Positions 42,425 to 52,789 of a DNA stretch of 64,000 bases are shown here, in pieces. Positions within the stretch are counted from its first letter, which is position 1, and each line of letters starts with the position of its first letter. The stretch lies in the NCBI RefSeq assembly GCF_040958095.1, contig NC_091156.1:17286628-17350627 (forward strand), given 5' to 3'. The notes beneath the pieces were generated by a model. The model saw only the letters and a list, made by a program, of their open reading frames with translations. It was not told the DNA's origin and did no database searches. A program made the position numbers and the translations under genes. This stretch comes from Procambarus clarkii (lineage: Eukaryota > Arthropoda > Malacostraca > Decapoda > Cambaridae).

Positions 42425-42865
42425 AATAATAAAAATAATATTATTTTATTTACATGAAGGTACAATGGGTTGGTGAGATTATATTGGTGATATTTGTACA
42501 TTCTTGCAAAGCCACTAACATGCATATCATCTTGGACAAGTCCTTAATCTGACATATCAGGTAAGATGAAAAGGTATTTATATCAACAATATAAATTGAG
42601 AGGTGATTACACTGGTGAAGATTAAATACTAATTAGTCTTAAGTACTAATATTGGGGAAATGGGTAGTACAAGATACAGTGAGAGTTTGAATCACAAGGT
42701 AGGAAACCGAGGATGAAATTAGGTACTTTTTGGTTTTACCTTTGAACCGGGCACGAGTTGGACAATTTTTTAATTCATCAGGGAATGAGTTCCAAACACT
42801 GGGCCCTTTTATTTTCATTTGGAGTTTGCACAGATTTAGCCTGACTTGGGATATAAAAGATATCC
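42425..42865 (-). mobile_element. LINE-J' 3' end, minus strand
   Basis: TTATTTACATGAAGGTACAA, TGGGTTGGTGAGATTATATT and GGACAAGTCCTTAATCTGAC match the reverse complement of 25400-25590. It continues into codons for RVKLNLCKLQMKIKGPSVWN-like residues and meets a plus-strand LINE-J head to head at about 42866. Confidence 0.75.
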
Positions 42866-44185
42866 ATCAACATGGGTGTTCCACAGGGCAGTATACTTGG
42901 CCCTCTCCTCTTTCTCATCTACATTAATGACCTTCCAATGCCTCTCAACATCTCAAACCAATTTTATTTGCTGATGACACTACCTTCATTTTCTCCAATC
43001 CAATTTTCTCCATATACCTCTACTCTGAATGTCACAGTGAATACTGAACTAAATAAAATCCATCTTTGGCTAACTGCTAACAAAGCAGTTAGCCAAAGAT
43101 GGACTTTATTTAGTTTAAGTTAGTTAATGCTCTTACCATTGACAAAACCTTCAATATTTTGTTTTGTAATAAATACTCAAATCAAATTAATTTAAGAATT
43201 AACAATATCCAAATTAGTAACAAAGAAGGTAAATTCCTTGGTGTCCTCATCAATAACAGGCTTAACATCCATGGCCACATTCAACATATAGCAAAAAAGT
43301 TTCTAAAACTGTTGGCATTCTTTCTAAGATCAGATATTATGTACCTTGCCCTGCAAAAGTGGCGCTCTATTACTCTCGTCTATCCTCATCTCAATTATGG
43401 TATTTGTGCTTTGGGTTCTACTACCCAAAATCATCTACGTCCTCTAATTACCCAAAGCAAATCTGATATTAGAACAATAACAAACTCTGGTCCCAGACAG
43501 CAGACAGCACTCAGTCCCCCTCCCCTACTTAAATCTTTGAATATGTTAGATATTAAGTCACTGCACATCCTCTTAAGTGTACTCTATTTAAACTAGAAAC
43601 AATTATCTATTTGATATTTCAAGAGTGCAACTTAACCAAACTAGAAATGCTCTTCAAATCCAGGGACCCAGAATGTGGAATGACCTCCCCAACCATGTCA
43701 AAGGCAGTACAGTACCTCTCTCAGTCAGTTTAAGAGTAAAACTAGATACTACCTAATAGACTCCATGTAACCTACCTTACCTCCTAAATGTCAACCCATG
43801 ACTTGCTATTTTCAAACATTACTGATTATTGACCAACTTGTTTAACTGCGGATATTTGCCACGTATTAACCTAAGAGAAAATTGTAATCTTCTGTTTATT
43901 TAATTAAAATTCCTTCTGCTGTTCTGTTGCATTTTCTGCTGTTCTATCCACCATGAAACTATCACCATTCTCTTTTTTTTTGTCTTTTTTCAATTCAATT
44001 TATGCTTTTGATCTCAATTAGTATTAAGTTTTACTCTAAGTTTTTTTTTCCCCCCACACCTTGCCTGTAACACTGAGCATATTAGTGGCTTCAGGCATTG
44101 TATGTACTAGCTCTATCTATCAATCTGACATTATATTTAACTTATTTTCAATGTATGTACCTTACCTGAATAAATATCTTCTTAT
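42866..44185 (+). pseudogene. LINE-J copy: RT to 3' end
   Basis: INMGVPQGSILGPLLFLIYI, then NDLPMPLNISNQFYLLMTL (RT), NKIHLWLTANK, DGKFLGVLINNRLN-like, YPHLNYGICALGSTTQNHLR and LNMLDIKSLHILLSVLY. The 3' UTR has CTGTAACACTGAGCATATTA and TACCTGAATAAATATC. At 43047-43115 a 32-bp segment is followed by its own reverse complement, which destroys the frame. Confidence 0.85.
43047..43115. repeat. Inverted repeat, 32-bp arms (1 mismatch), 5-bp spacer, inside LINE-J
   Basis: The left arm ends CTTTGGCTAACTGCT, spacer AACAA, right arm starts AGCAGTTAGCCAAAG. Other LINE-J copies (16660, 52950) have only the left arm followed by normal coding sequence, so the right arm is an added inverted copy. Confidence 0.93.
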
Positions 44186-44339
44186 CTATTTCTGGTATGG
44201 TGTTCATGGGTTCTATTACACCTATCAAGAAAAAGTTTCAGATCAAGGTTAGCATTTGAGAACAAGCTTTTGTACATGTAGATAACATATGAGAATATGT
44301 AGAATGAGTATGTTTAGCATGTTAAGGGACTTAAAAAGG

Positions 44340-44525
44340 GGGGCTGTGTGTTGTTTGAAGACAGTTTGCTATAGTTCTGATAGCAGATTTTGCCAAGTGA
44401 TGATAGGCTTGAGGTAATTTGCAGTGGTTGAACCCCCATGCACAGATATGGTATGTAAGATAGGGATAGATTAGTGCATAGTATATTGAGAGGAAAGCAG
44501 AGTGAGGAACATAATATCTGATATA
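44340..44525 (-). mobile_element. LINE-J' fragment, minus strand
   Basis: Reads YVPHSAFLSIYYALIYPYLT, then YHICAWGFNHCKLPQAYHHL on the minus strand, similar to 24890-25010 on the plus strand. Confidence 0.75.
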
Positions 44526-45124
44526 ACTAGATACCAGTGTGTGTTTGGGCCTCAAAGGCAGTCTTTAACTGCCAATGGAAATGCTCCACCACATATTTGG
44601 ACTCGAGATGGACTGTAGAGCAATTGCGAGTGGTGCCAAGGAAATGCAGAAGGTTCTGCCTCTGGAAAGACTTCAACTGGTGGCTCTGGTCTTTGACAGG
44701 CCACCCATCTCCCCAAATATGCCTCCAGGTTTCTGCTTTCACTACAACCAGCAATGTATGTATTGCTTTTCAAAGTTACTGCTCCTAGAAACATTATGGC
44801 CCTTCCTGTACAGCTAGACACCCAGCCTTCAGGCCCTGCTCCAAGAACCATAGATCAACACACCTACTGATTTATTTTATGACAAATGCTCTGCATATTA
44901 GTGACTTTGTTAAATGTACATAATCTTTAACAATTAATTAACCAATATATTATGTTTTCTATTTTTCAATAAAAATTATTATTATTATTACTATTAACTG
45001 CCTATCAAGAAAAAACAGTGTTAGACAGGTTGAAAGTTTACTCCTTTACAGACTACCTTGCCATGCAAAAGGAAGGATGAAGTACGATCGAAGAGCAACA
45101 GAAAGGTAACCACAGGTAGAAGTA
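44526..45124. other. No recognisable gene
   Basis: Frames of 80-99 codons occur on both strands at 44537-44851, but no splice signals, domain or repeat match was found. (ATT)n at 44975-44995. Confidence 0.45.
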
Positions 45125-45370
45125 TTTTCTTGAATGTACCCGAGGGCCACCGTCTCTCTAGTGGCCTGAAGCAGAACAGGAAGTCGGTGGCTTGTCAAAG
45201 GTTTCACATTGCTCCTGAGGATTTTTTTTTAACTGGATTATAAACTTGGCATTATTAGCATTTAGCAAAGCTGGATTTTGAAATTCAGCAGTGTTTTGGC
45301 ATTTATGGCTTTAGCGTGTAGGTGGTTCCATGGGTTTATAACCTTATGGGTGAGAAAGCATTTCTCATTG
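45125..45370 (-). mobile_element. LINE-C 3' end, solo
   Basis: GAATGTACCCGAGGGCCACC, CTAGTGGCCTGAAGCAGAAC and TTCAGCAGTGTTTTGGCATT match the LINE-C terminus in reverse orientation. Confidence 0.72.
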
Positions 45371-45829
45371 TAGTGAGTAATCCTTATACTCGCTCCATTA
45401 TCTCATTATCTTAATGGCGTAACTAATTAGCACTAACTACGCAAGCTATAATCCTATCCCTAATTACAGGTAACAGTTCCCACAGCCTCCTATCCTAGTA
45501 GAAAAGGGTGAGGGGTAGTCACCAAATTTAAGGAAGCAATATGAGAATAGACAACATTACAATTTCTAGTCAAGAATGTAGCACTCGGCGTAGGCCGAGT
45601 GCTAATCGTCTCCAAGACGCTACAGCTTCAACACAGGACAGGCATCAGACCAGGACCGCATCCAGCTACAATGCTCTCCCACATAGAGCTCCGCAACTCC
45701 GGCCACACTCGGCTCTCTGCTCTGCTCCAAGCTCCGCATCAACGTCTACGACACTGCTGTATCCAAGACTATTAAATAAATATGAAATTCGCTAAACACC
45801 CTATCTAATCTACCCAACAACGTAACACC
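45371..45829. other. No recognisable feature
   Basis: Contains a short palindrome at 45582-45604 (AGCACTCGGC - GTA - GGCCGAGTGCT). An 84-codon frame at 45541-45795 has no domain. Confidence 0.45.
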
Positions 45830-46265
45830 ATTTTCTGTCATTGTGGCTTGAGCTTGAAAGCACTGCTCCTTGCTTGAGTTACATCTGACCTTGTAAAGAA
45901 GCGGTCTTGATCAATATCCTCCAAATGGTTTAGCATTTTAACAATAAAACAATTTGGAGGATGTTGCTCTGGACAACTTCTTCAAAAAGTCAGATGTAAC
46001 ACAAACAAGGAGCAACGGTTTCAAGTTCAACAAGCCACAATGTAGGACAGAAAACAGATGTTTTTTTCACCCACAAGGTCATTAACCCATGGACTTGCCT
46101 ACCCACCAAAGCTGTAAATGCTAAAACTCTGCTGAACTTTAAAATCCATCTAAAAAAAGGCAATCAAGGTAAATGGGGGGGGGGCCTTCAACAAGCCACA
46201 GGCTTCCTGTCCCCATCAAGCCCACTAGTGTTTTTAGTGCCCCACAGGTAAATTAAGGTACATTT
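45830..46265. mobile_element. Foldback pair of LINE-C 3' segments
   Basis: 45830-45940 is LINE-C in minus orientation (GTGGCTTGAGCTTGAAAGCA, then CAATATCCTCCAAATGG). 45950-46265 is the same segment in plus orientation (CAATTTGGAGGATGTTGCTC, CAACGGTTTCAAGTTCAACA, ATTAACCCATGG). They meet head to head with under 20 bp between arms. Confidence 0.75.
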
Positions 46266-46529
46266 ATAAAACTCCTCCCTTTTTTATAGGAATACCAGTG
46301 CCCAGTTGGTCCTAAGCCACTTGAAACATTTTCTATTATTAGACAATGTGTTCAATAGCTATTTGTTATATTTTTATCATGTACAGTATTTTTGTCATAG
46401 TTTAATTTTCAATAGCAGGTCATGTTCTTACTACAGATATAAACAAAATTTTAACCACACTTATTACCCAAGAAATAAGGAGTAGCAGGAGAAGACTAGT
46501 AGGGAAAGGATTAAGTAAAATATAAGCTA

Positions 46530-46660
46530 ACAAGTTCAAGTACATTTATTGAGACAATAAAATACATCTCAAAAGGATAAGAGTAACTTAAGCTGTGTTG
46601 TTGTTATAGATTCAGCTACTTGGAACAAGTTCCAAGTAGCACGGGCTATAGTTCTTCAGC
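46530..46660. mobile_element. LINE-N tail (-) next to an S3 repeat head
   Basis: AAGTTCAAGTACATTTATTG, AGACAATAAAATACATCTCA matches the LINE-N terminus at 49633-49690. It is followed by TGTTGTTGTTATAGATTCAG, CTACTTGGAACAAGTTCCAA, the S3 sequence also at 62160-62215. The latter contains a 12-bp-arm hairpin (46615-46640). Confidence 0.65.
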
Positions 46661-47738
46661 ACCCACATTCAACACATAACTAAGAAAGTCTCTAAGACAG
46701 TTGGTATACTCTCCAAAATCAGATATTATGTTCCTAACTCTGCTCTCCTCTCACTATATTATGCACTAATCTACCCCTATCTTAATTATGGTATCTGTGC
46801 ATGGGGGTCTACCACTGCAAACCACCTTAAGCCCATCATCACACAGCAAAAATCTGCTATCAGAATAATAACTAACTCTGCTTTCAGACAACACTCAGCT
46901 CCCTTGTTTAAATCCCTAAACTTGCTAAATATTAACTCCCTCCACACATTCTCTTGTGTCAACTACATTTACAAAACCCTGTTCTTAAATGCAAACCATG
47001 CTCTGAAACTCTCCCTGGACAGATGTAATAGGACCCATTATCACCACACCAGAAATAAATATCTCTTTGATATCCCCAGGGTCAAACTTAATCTGTGTAA
47101 ACACTCTATGCAAATTAAGGAACCTAGTCTATGGAACTCACTCCCTAGTGAATTGAAAAACTGTAAAACTTTTGCCTTATTTAAAAGCAAAACCAAAAAG
47201 TACCTAACTTCATCTATTTAGTTTCCTACACTGAGCTTTAAATTTGCTCTGTACCTAGTGTTACCCAATCTCCTAATTTTTATGTAATATCAAACAACCT
47301 TATAATTGTGTTCATTGCTGTCTTCTTTTATGTGCTAGCCATATGCTGTATTGTGACTACCAATTTTTGTCAACTACCATCCAAGCTGTCATTCCAATCA
47401 ATCTTATATTGTTTCTGCTGTATTGTGCCTACCAATTTGTTGTCAACTACCATTTTAAGCTGTCATTGCAATCAATCATAGCTACCTATGTGCTTTAATA
47501 TACTGTACCTATAATTTTCTCTCATCTTCTTTTTTTTCATTCCATGTAATCTGTTATCATTTTTTTGTCTATAAATTTTGCAAGTATTTACTTCCTTAAA
47601 ATTTTCTTAGATTAAGGACCTGCCCGAAACGCTGCGCGTGCTAGTGGCTTTACAAGACTGTAATTACCATATTTGTATCCTCACATTCCTTATGTACATT
47701 CTTGTATATGCATAAATAAATAAATAAATAAATAAATA
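46655..47738 (+). pseudogene. LINE-J' copy: C-terminus and complete 3' UTR
   Basis: GILSKIRYYVPNSALLSLYY-like, LIYPYLNYGICAWGSTTANH-like, then LNLLNINSLHTFSCVNYIYK, RCNRTHYHHTRNKYLFDIPR and SLWNSLPSELKNCKTFALFK (46904-47221). 3' UTR ends GGACCTGCCCGAAACGCTGC, GCGTGCTAGTGGCTTTACAA, CATTCTTGTATATGCATAAA and (TAAA)n. This is the reference tail for the S1 SINEs. Confidence 0.87.
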
Positions 47739-47739
47739 G

Positions 47740-48066
47740 TGAGCCCGTAACTTACCCGGCACAGGAGCGGGGCAAGTAGCACGGGCTATGGCGAGCCCAT
47801 AGTGGACTTAGTCTGAACTTAAGCTATTTCTACCCTACTATAAGCTACCTGTGGTGAGAACCCTCGTGCAGGACTTCCCCTCACAACCCCTCACTTCACC
47901 TTCAGTCCCCCCGGGAGACATCTCCCGTCACGCAGGGTGCAGTCGCACCTCCACAGATCTCCGGTATCAGTTCTTGATACTGGTAATGGCTCAAAAGGGC
48001 CTCCACTTACGGGCTATTCATGCCCGTGCCACCTTTTGGGTGGCTTAATCTTCATCAATCAATCAA
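47740..48066 (+). mobile_element. S3 SINE-like element with LINE tail
   Basis: Head AGTGAGCCCGTAACTTACCC, GGCACAGGAGCGGGGCAAGT, AGCACGGGCTATGG; 3' end CTTACGGGCTATTCATGCCC, GTGCCACC, then CTTAATCTTCATCAATCAAT. The (TCAA)n tail and preceding CACTTACGGGCTA match the tail of the ORF1-only element at 51005-51060. Confidence 0.65.
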
Positions 48067-48990
48067 TCCTCAGTCCCAGAACACCGCCCCCAGCCACGCC
48101 AGTATGCATGGGGTCCACATCATGGATCTCCCACTCACTTCCTACACACATCATTCCCAAACCATCTTGATCTGGATCATAGTTATATATATTCCCATCT
48201 CTGCCCGTGGGAATATGAACACATCCGTGGCTCGACGCATTACCCTGCCAAAGAAGTATATCAATGTCACCAGAGGTCCGCCATAGCTCGGCTGTGACGA
48301 AACATACTCTCGATTTTCAGCAATGGTCATCCTATACTCACCTATGCCTTAACCAGGAGGTTGATCAATGCTTTTGCTGCATTTTAAGGCATCTAGCTGC
48401 CAAGAGCCGCCTCTGCTAATTACCTGCCAATCCACAACAAAATCCAGACACCCCAAGATGCGTCCCAGACCGGAAAGTATCCCAAACGTGACACAATATA
48501 TCCCACTTTATTAATACATACGTTTCTCTCACTAACCACTAATGATGGCGAAATACACGTATACCTATACATATACATGCAAGATGCGTGTCAGCCTGTC
48601 TGTAGTTGAGTGGGGAGTATAGGCCAACATCACGTTTTCAAAACACTGACTTGCTGACCCAGGCCGCCATCACCAGAGCTCACCCTCCACATTTATAATA
48701 ATAATAATATATAAAAATCTCATGCACACAGTATGGTATGGTATACATCAAAGTGCGTTTATACCTCTTAATATATTTACTACGTTTTATTGCGTGGCTT
48801 TTAATGTAGACTACGTCAATGTAGTTTTACATTTTCCATTCTTCAAATGTGCACCAAATATTTAATTTAAATGTTTTACATATTTTAACCAAAATTGGTT
48901 GCTCTTTATGTTATATGTAAATTTTTCATACAATTTTAATAAATAAAATTAAATTATTAAAGAATTTAAGCACAAATTAATATTTCTTAC
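48067..48990. other. No recognisable feature
   Basis: AT-rich toward the right, with ATAATAATAAT at 48695-48708. No supported gene. Confidence 0.5.
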
Positions 48991-49098
48991 CCTTGTGGTA
49001 ATTAAGAATCTCAATCATAGATGGCGTCGAAGTCACCCAAGAGTTTGCTGAAGAGTTACCACGTAAAGAGACAACCTCACAGACCTACACTGAACTGA
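48991..49098 (-). promoter_or_regulatory. Possible minus-strand promoter and first exon
   Basis: On the minus strand two overlapping arthropod initiator-like TCAGT motifs (49089-49098) lie about 100 nt before a strong GTAAGA donor (exon end 48991). An ATG at 49018 opens MIEILNYHK. It could be a 5' exon of gene 1, whose exon A needs an upstream partner. But its coding phase (1) does not fit exon A (phase 0), so it would have to be untranslated with a short upstream reading frame, or another exon would have to intervene. It may belong to something else or to nothing. Confidence 0.22.
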
Positions 49099-49149
49099 AG
49101 TTGCTAGTAATTAGGTACTTTTAAAACAATTGGTGAATTAAGTTCTTAG

Positions 49150-49235
49150 TTTAGTTTAGTTTAGTTCATTTATTATACACCCCATACCCATCTTGTGGGC
49201 GGTAGTGGAAAGGGTTACAGGAGGCACATAATGGG
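49150..49235 (-). repeat. Short dispersed repeat (TTTAGTTCATTTATTATACACC)
   Basis: GTTCATTTATTATACACCCC, ATACCCATCTTGTGGGCGGT; also at 62610-62660 (same strand) and 58690-58770 (opposite). Probably the 3' tail of an unidentified retroelement. Confidence 0.6.
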
Positions 49236-49369
49236 CTCAGGGACTGAACCCCACAATTCATTTAGCTAAGCAAGTTACAATCTTGATGAGCTAGTTACAA
49301 AATTCAATATAAGTCGTCACATCATCAATGGGTTTAAGATCAACCACAGGGGAAAATAGCTTTCGCGCT

Positions 49370-49632
49370 CCGAATTTACCTGAGTTTACCTGAGGCCCAA
49401 TAATACACTAGTGGCCTCGATGAGGACAGGAAGCCTTCGGCTTGTCAAAGGTCCTGAAGATATTTTCAAGCTGCATTTTAAATTTCAGCAGAGTTTTGGC
49501 ATTTATGGATTCGGCGGGTAGGCGGTTCCGTGGGTTTATAACACGTACTGTGGGTGAAGAAACATCTGTTTTCAGTCCTACACTGTGGCTTGTTGAACCT
49601 AAAACCGTTACTCTTTGTTTGTGTTACATCTC
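49370..49632 (-). mobile_element. LINE-C 3' end, solo
   Basis: GAATTTACCTGAGTTTACCT, CACTAGTGGCCTCGATGAGG, then CAGCAGAGTTTTGGCATTTA and ACACTGTGGCTTGTTGAACC. Reverse orientation, cut at its 5' side by the LINE-N tail. Confidence 0.78.
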
Positions 49633-51010
49633 AAGTTCAAGTATGTTTATTTAGACAAGAAAGAAATACATCTCAAAGGAATAGAGTAGCTTATGCTATT
49701 TCTACCCCCCTCTACTTCAAGTCCCTCAAGGGGCGCACAAATTCAATGAGTACAAATACACAAATCACAATACAAGAATCTCATTTAACATTGCAGGTTA
49801 ATATAGTAAGCACCGCATATAAGTGTTACACTCTTGGGGCAAAATTCTTGTAGCTCCTAAATATACTATCATACCATTATCACACATCCAAACAATTTAA
49901 TGTGGTACACTACTTATTTCCTTATTTCTATTGTTATCAATAAGTTGACACTCTAATACATAATGTTCTAAGGTGTGGGCGTGCGGCATACTACATAATA
50001 TACACTCCTTATCTTTTTCACCGACATCAACACCGTATTGCCAGATATATTTGTATCCTAATCTTAATCTCATGTAAATTGAATCCTTCCAAGTAGACTT
50101 TCCTCTACCATAGGTGAAGGACAAATTTGTATTTATTATTGAATAAATCTTAAGTGTGTTACTACTGTCCACCATTGCCATTCTCTTTACCATTTGTTCA
50201 CTCTCTTGGATTATCTTGATTCTTGTTTTTATTTGTTTCAAGGTTATCTGACATACAACATCAACAAGAGTTTTTTTCCTTGGCTCTTCGCTATCTCATC
50301 AACTATCTCTTTCAACAGTATTCCCACATGTGAAGGGATCCACATGAATCTTACTTTATACCCAGTTTTTTCTAATTTCTTAACATTCTCTATACACTCT
50401 ATCACAGTATACTAGGCGTCTGCTATTTAAAGACTAACGCTCCTCTGCTGTCAATAAAGAAGCAGGCATTTTTACCACATTTGACTACTTCCTGTAATCC
50501 TGCTAATACACCTTTGAGTTCAGCCTGCGTTGAAGAGACTGTCAGTTAAGCGGCGTCCAATAGCAGTATCTACAGTACCGATGTCAGAGTACTCCCTGAT
50601 CAAGACTCCACATCCTGCCTTCCCATTTTTAGGGATGGGAATCGTTTCCATCGTTTCTGCCCGAAACGCTTTGCGTAATAGTGGCTTTAGGTATTGTATG
50701 TACTAGCTCTATCTATAAATTCATCAATATTTGTATCACCCCTTGTATGTATGTACTTTACCTAAATAAACATTTGAATTTAGCTATTGACCCATCACAA
50801 TATATATGTAGATTGTTTTCTGTAGGTAATTTTCTAATTATACAATCATATGTTGCCCTCAGCTCTCCTATTTCATACATACTTTTTTTCTTTTGCAAGG
50901 GAATAATTACTACATCTACATTACAATCCTCCCATGGTGGTGTGAATTGTCTCTTAAGGACAGCAATACACTCTGTAATAACATCATACTTTATAACATT
51001 ATTGAGTGAT
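49633..51010 (-). pseudogene. LINE-N (I/Nimb-like): RNase H, zinc knuckle and 3' tail
   Basis: From the 5' side: HIYCDGS (RNase H first catalytic block, near 50790), then after an insertion STQAELKGVLAGLQEVVKCG and FFIDSRGAL (second RNase H block, 50430-50540). Then SIYMRLRLGYKYIWQYG and CILCSMPHAHTLEHYVLECQ, the conserved post-RNase H C-x2-C-H-C region (49897-50241). The tail is TGTCTAAATAAACATACTTG. Reverse transcriptase and endonuclease are missing. Confidence 0.8.
50655..50786 (+). mobile_element. LINE-J 3' tail inserted in the LINE-N RNase H domain
   Basis: CTGCCCGAAACGCTTTGCGT, AATAGTGGCTTTAGGTATTG, then TACTTTACCTAAATAAACAT. It lies between the two RNase H blocks of LINE-N in opposite orientation and is nearly identical to 31320-31460. 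Confidence 0.88.
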
Positions 51011-51960
51011 TGATTGATAAAGATTAAATAGCCCGTAAGTGGTACAATTCTTTTTTCAGTAATTCTGTTTCACCACCATCTTCACCCCGTCTATCCTTCA
51101 TAGCCAATTTTTCCAATGCCTCAATCACCTTGTCTAATTTTTTTACATACTCCAATATTTGATTACCAACCTCAGAATTCACCATATTGTCCTGACCCTT
51201 GTCCCCACAAGGTTTCATTTTTTCAACTGCATTACCTACTTTCCCTAGGCTCGTTTTAGTTATTTCCGTTACTTTCTCCCACACATTGTTCATAGGGGCT
51301 GTCGTTGGCTTTCGGCAGTTTCCTCTATGTTCCTGCAGCACAATCTTTCCTTCATGCGAGGATACATCTATCCTGCTTGTAGGACCCGTCCTGAAGTCAC
51401 TCAGATGAGGCTTCATGGGGCATAGATAGGAACCAGCATTGTGGCTGCCTCGACAATTGCAACAAGATGGGACGAATTTTTCACCTTTTCCAATCTTGAC
51501 TCTACACTCTCGCGAGTCGTGTCTTGGGATGTGGTGCCCAAGCGCTGCGTTCCGTCGTAGAAGTCGGCATCTGGGTCTGGAGAAGATGGCCTCTGGTCTT
51601 GTTGAGGACGCCTGAAGGTGCGGTGAAAGGCATCTGAAGTAGGAAAGGTATCCAAAGTCGAAATCTTGGCCAGATCTCTTGAAGCTGAAGTCAACAGTCT
51701 TCAAGATGAAGTCCGTCGTCCTGGCGCTGTTTAAGTCGATCCATCTAGCGCTGCTGAAGTCTTGGCCCTCATCATCGTCGTTTTCTTCCATCTCCTTTTT
51801 TCTTGCTGCACGATATTGGGTGGCAGCCCACGTTAACAAGTAATAAACGCCAATGTGTCAGGGCAGAAGCTGAACAAGTGCAACGGGATCCTTGCAGTAG
51901 GTGTCAATCATACTTGGAAAGGGCATGGAAGTTCCCCGTATCGGGACCGGCCTCGCCGGG
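51005..51960 (-). mobile_element. ORF1-only retroelement (HAL1-like organisation)
   Basis: A gag-like ORF1 (51024-51791) runs directly into a LINE 3' tail (TACCACTTACGGGCTA, then CAATCAATCACTCAA). The stop codon lies within the tail, and no endonuclease or RT region lies between. The left boundary on the plus strand is (TGAT)n at 51005; the 5' limit near 51960 is a guess. Confidence 0.6.
51024..51791 (-). CDS. Gag-like ORF1 of the ORF1-only element
   Basis: 255 codons from the first ATG (51791): MEENDDDEGQDFSSARWIDL, a variable region, then SCCNCRGSHNAGSYLCPMKP, which resembles a CCHC-type zinc knuckle (C-x2-C-x4-H-x5-C). The C-terminal coiled coil is VEKMKPCGDKGQDNM, then QILEYVKKLDKVIEALEKLA. 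This arrangement is typical of ORF1 in I/Nimb and Jockey-type LINEs, where it binds RNA and assembles ribonucleoprotein. The frame is uninterrupted and stops at TAA inside the 3' tail. The frame stays open for 16 codons upstream of the ATG. Confidence 0.7.
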   Translation of the reverse strand: MEENDDDEGQDFSSARWIDLNSARTTDFILKTVDFSFKRSGQDFDFGYLSYFRCLSPHLQASSTRPEAIFSRPRCRLLRRNAALGHHIPRHDSRECRVKIGKGEKFVPSCCNCRGSHNAGSYLCPMKPHLSDFRTGPTSRIDVSSHEGKIVLQEHRGNCRKPTTAPMNNVWEKVTEITKTSLGKVGNAVEKMKPCGDKGQDNMVNSEVGNQILEYVKKLDKVIEALEKLAMKDRRGEDGGETELLKKELYHLRAI

Positions 51961-52440
51961 TCCCTCAACAAGAAAGCTTGGCCAGGATGAGTGGGGTTGC
52001 GGTCTGCGGCTAGCCTGTGAACACTGCAATTGTAAGTGCATACTGCACACTACATGTGCGTACAATATTAGGTCAACCGACCTAAAGAGTTCAGCCAGTT
52101 ACTCTTGTGCTCACCAGGCCTGGGTTTGCCTATCTGCACAAAAGGTGGAGCAAGCTCTTCTCGATTGGCCCAGACTTTTGGGTCGATCCGCGGCAAAAGT
52201 GGAGCAAGCTCCTAGCCCTATGCCTTTTCCGTGGTTAAGGGGAAACAGCACACTTAAAAACCACTTGAGAGGGTTGCAATAGGGCTTTCTTTGACTGCTT
52301 ATTGCTTCATTACTACACTTTAATTTTAGCCAAGAGTCCGAGAAGGTATCTTAACCTGATCCCTTCCAAGTGCTATATTGTCGTAATGGGTTGGCGCTTT
52401 TTCGTGATAACTCAATTCAGTTCAGAACCTTCTTGTGAAT
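51961..52440. other. Unassigned GC-moderate segment
   Basis: Contains GTGGAGCAAGCTC twice (52144-52157, 52199-52212). Could be the 5' part of the ORF1-only element or an independent repeat. No coding evidence. Confidence 0.4.
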
Positions 52441-52442
52441 AA

Positions 52443-52556
<114 letters not shown>

Positions 52557-52789
52557 TGAGGACTGCCCGGAGGCTCTGGCACCAGCATCATACGATGGCC
52601 GTTGACGCCACAAGACCCAATCGTTTTCTACTCTAGTAATTTTCCTGTCAGTAGCTGGTTATGGTGCTCTTGCAGGTAGTTTCATTTGACGGGGGGCGCT
52701 GTTTTTGGGGGTCGTTGCCACCCCTTTTGTGTAGCTGCTTTAATGGGACGAGTATAGTTTCCAGTGTTGAGGCGAAATTTGTAGACCAC

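Noticed and set aside
44552..44851. 99-codon minus-strand frame as a gene
   Set aside because: An overlapping 80-codon frame exists on the plus strand, there is no domain or splice context, and codon use is unremarkable.
49021..49101. Plus-strand ATG frame MASKSPKSLLKSYHVKRQPH as a small gene
   Set aside because: Only 25 codons with no supporting context; the opposite strand has the better initiator and donor.
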